A stretch of 64,000 bases of DNA, taken from the NCBI RefSeq assembly GCF_000167355.1, contig NZ_AAEW02000013.1:1-64000 (forward strand), written 5' to 3'. A model generated the notes under the pieces. The model saw nothing but the letters and a program-made list of their open reading frames with translations, was not told the DNA's origin and did not search any database. The position numbers were made by a program, and so were the translations under genes. Every line of letters starts with the position of its first letter. Position 1 is the stretch's first letter. The stretch comes from Desulfuromonas acetoxidans DSM 684. Lineage in GTDB: Bacteria; Desulfobacterota; Desulfuromonadia; Desulfuromonadales; Desulfuromonadaceae. This document shows positions 58,939 through 64,000 of the stretch, piece after piece.

Positions 58939-59080
58939 GCGTAAACCTCCTCATGGATATTAGCCCCGGTCTTCCCCGGAACAAGGAGCGAGCACTTACC
59001 TTAAATGCCCGACTTGCAGAACTGTGATATCTAACACAGCAGGTGTCAGATGTCCAACGTTTTATCGTGCCATCAGGGAA

Positions 59081-60175
59081 CTAAACGTTAAAGCGAAAAT
59101 GCATGACGTCACCATCTTTGACGAGATACTCTTTGCCTTCAACGCGCAACAGCCCTTTTTCTTTTGCACCGGCCTCACCTTTTGCGGCGATGAAATCATC
59201 ATAAGCAATAACTTCGGCACGAATGAAACCTTTTTCAAAATCGGTATGAATCACCCCGGCCGCCTGGGGAGCCAAAGCATTTTCAGGAACCGTCCAGGCC
59301 CTGACTTCCTTAACACCAGCGGTAAAATAGGTAATCAGGCCGAGCAGCCGATAACCGGCCTGAATCATCTGGTCGAGTCCTGACTGGTCCAAGCCCATTT
59401 CCTGGAGAAAATCACTTTTCTCTTCGGGATCAAGTTCAGCAATTTCCGATTCAATTTTGCCGCAGATAATCACAACTTCAGCGCCCTGTTCAGCAGCATA
59501 GTCGCGAACCTTCTGCACATGGGGATGCTCACCAGCCAGATCATCTTCAGCAACATTAGCCACATAAAGGACCGGCTTAATGGTGATAAGATGGAGATCC
59601 TGGACCATTGCGCGCTGCTCATCACTCAACGCAGCAACACGGGCAGGCTGGCCATCATTCAAGCACTGCTCAAGAGCCTCCAGCGCAACCAGTTCGGCCT
59701 GACTGGCCTTATCACCACTTTTAGCCAACTTCTGAATTCTGGTTTTACGCTTTTCAACGCTCTCCAGGTCGGCCAGGTTCAACTCTGTCTGAATCACATC
59801 AATATCACGCAACGGATCGACAGAGCCGTCAACATGCACCACATTGTCATCTTCGAAACAACGAATAATATTGGCAATGGCGTCTACCTGGCGAATGTGT
59901 CCAAGAAACTGGTTGCCCAGCCCCTCGCCCTTGCTGGCCCCTTTAACCAAACCGGCAATGTCGACAAATTCCATGGTGGTCGGCAACACCCGTTGCGGGT
60001 TGACGATTTCAGCCAGCGCATCAAGTCGCTTATCCGGAACGGCGACAATACCGACATTGGGCTCGATGGTACAAAACGGATAGTTTGCCGACTCAGCACC
60101 AGCAGACGTAATGGCGTTAAAAATTGTCGACTTACCAACGTTCGGCAGACCAACAATGCCACACTTAAATCCCAT
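59081..60175 (-). CDS. ychF: Redox-regulated ATPase/GTPase YchF
   Basis: 364 residues. Obg-related P-loop protein that prefers ATP. G1 [12 protein letters not shown]3 [14 protein letters not shown], then a coiled coil and a C-terminal TGS domain ending MHFRFNV. Binds ribosomes and is inhibitory to some stress responses in E. coli. RBS GGAG. Between rpsF and hppA. Confidence 0.97.
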   Translation of the reverse strand: MGFKCGIVGLPNVGKSTIFNAITSAGAESANYPFCTIEPNVGIVAVPDKRLDALAEIVNPQRVLPTTMEFVDIAGLVKGASKGEGLGNQFLGHIRQVDAIANIIRCFEDDNVVHVDGSVDPLRDIDVIQTELNLADLESVEKRKTRIQKLAKSGDKASQAELVALEALEQCLNDGQPARVAALSDEQRAMVQDLHLITIKPVLYVANVAEDDLAGEHPHVQKVRDYAAEQGAEVVIICGKIESEIAELDPEEKSDFLQEMGLDQSGLDQMIQAGYRLLGLITYFTAGVKEVRAWTVPENALAPQAAGVIHTDFEKGFIRAEVIAYDDFIAAKGEAGAKEKGLLRVEGKEYLVKDGDVMHFRFNV

Positions 60176-60193
60176 AACGGTTCTCCAAACAAC

Positions 60194-60221
60194 GATAGCC
60201 GGAGCAGATGCCCCGGCTATC
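60194..60221 (-). terminator. Probable terminator of hppA
   Basis: GATAGCCGG (60194-60202) pairs with CCGGCTATC (60213-60221); the following minus-strand sequence GTTGTTT is only mildly T-rich. Confidence 0.55.
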
Positions 60222-60246
60222 CATTATCGACATGCGTCGTTTTCTA

Positions 60247-62253
60247 CTAGGCTAACAGCGGTGCGATAACCAGAGAAACAACACTCATCAGCTTGATAAG
60301 GATGTTCATGGCCGGGCCAGAAGTATCCTTGAACGGGTCGCCGACGGTGTCGCCGATAACCGCAGCAGAATGAGCTTCGCCACCTTTTTTCTCACCTTCA
60401 AGCTTACCGGATTCGATATACTTCTTGGCGTTATCCCAAGCACCGCCACCGTTGGACATCATCAGAGCGAGCAGGACACCAGCCAAAGTGGCACCGGCGA
60501 GCATACCACCAAGAGCTTCTTTACCCAGAACAAAGCCGATCAGTACCGGAGCAACAACAGCCACAACACCAGGCAGAACCATCTCTCTCAAAGCAGCTTG
60601 AGCAGAGATATCGATGCACTTCTCAGGCTCCGGCTTAACGCCTTCCTTACCTTCAAGCAGGCCGGGAATTTCACGGAACTGGCGTCGAATTTCGTCAACC
60701 ATTTGACCGGCAGCCCGACCAACACTGGTCATAGTCAGAGCACCAATGAAAAACGGAAGTGCGCCACCAATCAGCAAACCAACAACCGTACGAGGCTGAA
60801 TCAGGTTAATGGCCTCCAAACCAACCGTCGTTGCATAAGCGGAGAACAGTGCCAAGGCCGTCAGAGCAGCAGAACCAATGGCAAAACCTTTACCAACGGC
60901 AGCGGTCGTATTACCAATCGCATCCAGACCGTCGGTGATTTCACGAACATCAGGACCGAGACCGGCCATTTCCGAAATACCACCGGCGTTATCCGCGATG
61001 GGGCCGTACGCATCAACCGTCATGGTAACACCGACAGTTGCCAGCATACCAACGGCTGCGATACCGATGCCGTAGAGACCGGCAAAGTAATTCGCAACCA
61101 AGATGCCTGCACAAATAATCAGGATCGGAGCAGCGCAGCTTTCCAGACCAACTGCCAGACCGGCAATGATGTTGGTTGCCGGACCGGTCTTACTGGCTTC
61201 GGCAATACGACGAACCGGCGCTTCCGCAGTATAGTATTCGGTGATCAGACCAATGGCGATACCAGCCAAAGAACCACCAACCAGTGCCAGGAACACACCA
61301 AAGCTCAAGCCCATGATCAAAATAATGAACATGGAAGCGGCCAGGAACAACCCGGCAGCAACAAAGGTGGTCAAACGCAGAGCATCAGCAGGATCTTTCT
61401 CAGCAAAGCGCTTCATGGAGTAGATGCCAGCGGCAGAGAAGATCAGGCCAAAGGAGGCCAGCAGCAGAGGCAGCGCCATAGCGGCAGACTGAACATCAGG
61501 ACCACCGAGTTTTTCAAGCAGTGCAGGGCTGGCAGCAGCGGCAATGGCGATGGTTGCAATGATGGAGCCGACATAAGATTCAAAAATGTCCGCACCCATA
61601 CCAGCCGTATCACCAACGCAGTCACCAACGTTGTCGGCGATAACACCGGGGTTACGAGGATCGTCCTCGGGGATACCGGCTTCAACCTTACCTACCAGGT
61701 CAGCACCGACGTCAGCGGCCTTGGTGTAGATACCACCACCAACACGGGCAAACAGTGCAATGGATGAAGCACCCATGGCAAAACCGTTAATATAACGGGC
61801 ACTCTCCGGATCGCCGCCGAAGAAACCATAGACAATGCCAACGCCAACCAAGCCAAGAGACGCGACAGACAGTCCCATAACAGCACCACCGTTATAGGAA
61901 ACTTCCAACGCCTTAGCCTGACCATGCAGTCGGGCCGCTTCCGTGGTACGAACATTGGCGCGCGTTGCGGCCTTCATACCGATGAAGCCACAAGTCATAG
62001 AGCACAGGGCGCCACCGAGAAATGCCATGGCGGTCTGAATGCCCATACCCGCCAAAATTAGCAGAAAAACTGCGGCAATGAATATCGCCAGAACACGATA
62101 CTCACGACGCAAAAAAGCCATCGCACCATTATGGATAGAATCCGAAATGTCTGCCATGACTTCATTACCTACAGGTTCAGCTTTTACTTTGTTGTACAAC
62201 ATGATCGCAGCTCCAAAGCCGACGATCCCTAGAATTACGGCAAAATATGCCAT
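60247..62253 (-). CDS. hppA: Membrane-bound ion-translocating pyrophosphatase, K+-dependent type
   Basis: 668 residues with about 16 membrane helices. Couples hydrolysis of pyrophosphate to export of H+ and/or Na+. The substrate site is present in [24 protein letters not shown] (core [18 protein letters not shown]) and [19 protein letters not shown]. The motif [16 protein letters not shown] has alanine where K+-independent enzymes have lysine, so K+ stimulation is predicted. Whether it pumps Na+ or H+ cannot be read by eye. ATG at 62253 chosen for spacing from GGGGGAG. Unusual inside the pth-ychF interval. Confidence 0.95.
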   Translation of the reverse strand: MAYFAVILGIVGFGAAIMLYNKVKAEPVGNEVMADISDSIHNGAMAFLRREYRVLAIFIAAVFLLILAGMGIQTAMAFLGGALCSMTCGFIGMKAATRANVRTTEAARLHGQAKALEVSYNGGAVMGLSVASLGLVGVGIVYGFFGGDPESARYINGFAMGASSIALFARVGGGIYTKAADVGADLVGKVEAGIPEDDPRNPGVIADNVGDCVGDTAGMGADIFESYVGSIIATIAIAAAASPALLEKLGGPDVQSAAMALPLLLASFGLIFSAAGIYSMKRFAEKDPADALRLTTFVAAGLFLAASMFIILIMGLSFGVFLALVGGSLAGIAIGLITEYYTAEAPVRRIAEASKTGPATNIIAGLAVGLESCAAPILIICAGILVANYFAGLYGIGIAAVGMLATVGVTMTVDAYGPIADNAGGISEMAGLGPDVREITDGLDAIGNTTAAVGKGFAIGSAALTALALFSAYATTVGLEAINLIQPRTVVGLLIGGALPFFIGALTMTSVGRAAGQMVDEIRRQFREIPGLLEGKEGVKPEPEKCIDISAQAALREMVLPGVVAVVAPVLIGFVLGKEALGGMLAGATLAGVLLALMMSNGGGAWDNAKKYIESGKLEGEKKGGEAHSAAVIGDTVGDPFKDTSGPAMNILIKLMSVVSLVIAPLLA

Positions 62254-62285
62254 TGCCAATCTCCCCCTTACGTTGTGAATATTGT

Positions 62286-62861
62286 CTATGGGTTTAAAAC
62301 ATTGCGCCCATTGTAGTTACACATGGCCTTTTGAAGCCCCTGATCAATAATGGCTTCAACGATTTCAGCCGCATACATGAGCACCGTAGTTAACTGCTTC
62401 TTCTCACTTGCGGAAAAGGATTTCAGTACATAGGCTGCCACATCCGCACCAGCGGGTGGCCGATCCACACCGACACGCACCCGGATATAATCACGTGTCG
62501 ACAAGGCTTGATCAATGTGTCGTAAACCGTTATGTCCGCCGTGACCGCCGCCTTGTTTGATTCTGACTTCACCAAAAGGCAGATCGATCTCGTCGTGTAT
62601 CACGACCAAATCCCCCGATGTCACATCGAGGGATTTACATGCGGAGGCCACACTGGCACCGCTAAGGTTCATAAACGTCTGCGGTTGAAGCAGCATCACC
62701 TGCTGCCCACCGCACCGTCCAATACCATACAGGCCCTGATGACCTTTTTTCTTCAATGAGATCTGATGGCGTGCAGCAAGCTGATCAACCACCATAAACC
62801 CGACATTATGCCGAGTTACCGCATAACGTTCGCCCGGATTTCCCAGCCCGGCAATAACCAT
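62286..62861 (-). CDS. pth: Peptidyl-tRNA hydrolase
   Basis: 191 residues. Frees tRNA from drop-off peptides. [22 protein letters not shown] (core [18 protein letters not shown], catalytic His in RHNVG), PQTFMNLSG and [25 protein letters not shown] (core [11 protein letters not shown]) are intact. Starts five bases after rplY ends; coupled expression is likely. Confidence 0.97.
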   Translation of the reverse strand: MVIAGLGNPGERYAVTRHNVGFMVVDQLAARHQISLKKKGHQGLYGIGRCGGQQVMLLQPQTFMNLSGASVASACKSLDVTSGDLVVIHDEIDLPFGEVRIKQGGGHGGHNGLRHIDQALSTRDYIRVRVGVDRPPAGADVAAYVLKSFSASEKKQLTTVLMYAAEIVEAIIDQGLQKAMCNYNGRNVLNP

Positions 62862-62866
62862 CGGGA

Positions 62867-63490
62867 TTATTCTTCGCCCTCGGCGACCTCTTCAGTTTCT
62901 TCACCCTCTTCACCTTCAACGTCGTCAGACGGCTTATGACCGACAACAGTGATGACAGTAAAGTTAACATCGTGAGGCAGTTCAACACCTTCAGGAGCCG
63001 TGACATCATCAATATGGACAACATCGCCGATCTCAAGTGCTTCAACGTCAATATCAATGTGACCGGGAACGTTGGCAGGCAGACAAACAACCTCAAGCTC
63101 CTTACGAATCACCTGCAGGTTACCACCTGCTTTCTCACCGGCGGACTTGCCAACAGCATTGACAGGAACCATGAACGAAAGCATTTTATTGCTATCAATC
63201 GCTTGGAAGTCAACGTGCGTGGCATCACGACGGATCGCATCCACTTGAATATCTTTAACGACTGCCAGCACACCGTCAAAGGGGCCGTCACCTTTCAGAG
63301 TCAGCAGGGTGTTCCAACCGGCCTCACCACTGATCGCCTCTTGCAGAGCCTTCGGCTCAACGTTAACGGTGCAGGGTTCGATACCCGGGCCATATACAAC
63401 GCCGGGAACCAGGCCGTTACGGCGGGCACTACGTGCGCCCCCTTTGCCTACCCGCTCACGCAGGGCAACATTTAATTCTGCTTGTGCCAT
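62867..63490 (-). CDS. rplY: 50S ribosomal protein L25 (Ctc type)
   Basis: 207 residues, the long general-stress (TL5/Ctc) form: an N-terminal 5S rRNA-binding L25 domain (ELNVALRERVGKGGARSARR) followed by a beta-rich C-terminal domain and an acidic tail (GEEGEETEEVAEGEE). RBS GGAGG. Order prs-rplY-pth is standard. Confidence 0.96.
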   Translation of the reverse strand: MAQAELNVALRERVGKGGARSARRNGLVPGVVYGPGIEPCTVNVEPKALQEAISGEAGWNTLLTLKGDGPFDGVLAVVKDIQVDAIRRDATHVDFQAIDSNKMLSFMVPVNAVGKSAGEKAGGNLQVIRKELEVVCLPANVPGHIDIDVEALEIGDVVHIDDVTAPEGVELPHDVNFTVITVVGHKPSDDVEGEEGEETEEVAEGEE

Positions 63491-63554
63491 GATTTTACTT
63501 CCTCCATATAAACAGCGTCGGCTTTGAGCCGTTCACGCCTTATTAATTGAACGT

Positions 63555-64000
63555 TTAAACAAACAACGAACTAACCGAATCATCTGAATGAATTCGGCGG
63601 ATCGCTTCTGCGAGCAATTTGGACACGGGCAACTGACGAAGATTGGAACATGTTTCGACCTTATCAGCACATGGGATGGTGTCGGATACAACAACCTCTT
63701 CAAGGCAACTGTTGCTGATTCGCTCCAGAGCGGGCCCCGACAGAACCGGATGGGTCGCATAGGCATAAACCTGACGAGCCCCTTCCGCCTTCAGAGCTTC
63801 GGCAGCATGGCACAAGGTGCCAGCGGTGTCGATCATATCATCGACAATAACGCAAACCTGATCCTTGACATCACCGATAATGTGCATGACCTCTGACACA
63901 TTGGGACCGCTACGACGTTTGTCGATAATGGCCAGACCAGCATCAAGACGTTTTGCAAAAGCACGCGCCCGCTCGGTCCCACCGGCATCAGGAGACACTA
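63555..64000 (-). CDS. prs: Ribose-phosphate pyrophosphokinase, C-terminal part (cut by window end)
   Basis: The visible 148 residues are the C-terminal half of PRPP synthetase: [29 protein letters not shown]-type segment ([14 protein letters not shown]), and the PRPP-binding loop [20 protein letters not shown]. The gene makes PRPP for purine, pyrimidine, histidine and NAD synthesis. Its start lies beyond base 64000. First gene of the rplY-pth block. Confidence 0.96.
   Translation of the reverse strand, partial: VSPDAGGTERARAFAKRLDAGLAIIDKRRSGPNVSEVMHIIGDVKDQVCVIVDDMIDTAGTLCHAAEALKAEGARQVYAYATHPVLSGPALERISNSCLEEVVVSDTIPCADKVETCSNLRQLPVSKLLAEAIRRIHSDDSVSSLFV

Noticed and set aside
60370-61767. 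A 465-codon open frame on the plus strand
   Set aside because: Antisense shadow of hppA; rich in Thr, Asn and Gln from complementary Gly/Ala/Val codons.

Overview
The window looks like chromosomal DNA of a deltaproteobacterium of the Desulfuromonadales (Desulfuromonas/Pelobacter/Geobacter relatives). This is inferred from several things seen together: a eukaryote-like citrate synthase of the type described in Geobacteraceae, an NrfHA nitrite reductase with its own porin, a nifR3(dus)-ntrB-ntrC operon, a K+-type membrane pyrophosphatase, and a conserved core-gene order. The whole window is densely coded. I see no insertion sequence, CRISPR array or rRNA; one AT-rich gene (10068-11075) is the only obvious acquired-looking DNA.

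Layout. 1-5990: a protein-quality block on the minus strand, tig-clpP-clpX-lon followed by the HU gene. 6045-6635: four tRNA genes (Pro, Arg, His, Leu), all minus. 6716-15761: small conserved and accessory genes (SHOCT membrane protein, cyclophilin, two-TM potassium channel, YkgJ protein, AT-rich gamma-glutamylcyclotransferase fusion, RlmI-like methylase, a Crp/Fnr regulator overlapping a retropepsin-like protease, a zinc-ribbon protein). 15818-16798: an orphan Cas6-like RAMP protein. 16957-31989: housekeeping genes (tgt, rlpA, accA, dnaE, maf, gmhB, a ComEA-like gene, guaA, guaB, an M42 peptidase, miaB). 32090-33849: a PH-like membrane protein and a pseudo-M48 TPR lipoprotein whose zinc motif lacks its glutamate. 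34025-35833: typA.

35900-40318: a copper oxidase fused to an outer-membrane beta-barrel, followed by a hybrid periplasmic-sensor histidine kinase. 40579-41133: a solitary AMMECR1 gene. 41204-50044: the most interesting region, concerned with nitrite and probably nitric oxide. It holds a sigma54 activator, tandem palindromes, a -24/-12 promoter, porin-nrfH-nrfA, and then a five-gene operon behind a perfect FNR-type box placed exactly as a class II activator site. That operon combines a cytoplasmic substrate-binding-like protein with a DUF1858-like N terminus, a HypB/UreG-like GTPase, a soluble ABC ATPase, a small zinc-ribbon protein and a YgbA (nitrosative stress) homologue. I know of no described function for this combination, and it is my main candidate for an undescribed system.

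50179-64000: gltA with a readable promoter region, dus-ntrB-ntrC on the plus strand, and on the minus strand the prs-rplY-pth-hppA-ychF-rpsF-rpsR-DUF2232-rplI-dnaB block, with prs cut by the window end.

Starts were chosen by ribosome binding sites and family N termini; where they differ from the longest possible reading frame this is stated. All family names rest on reading motifs by eye, not on database searches.
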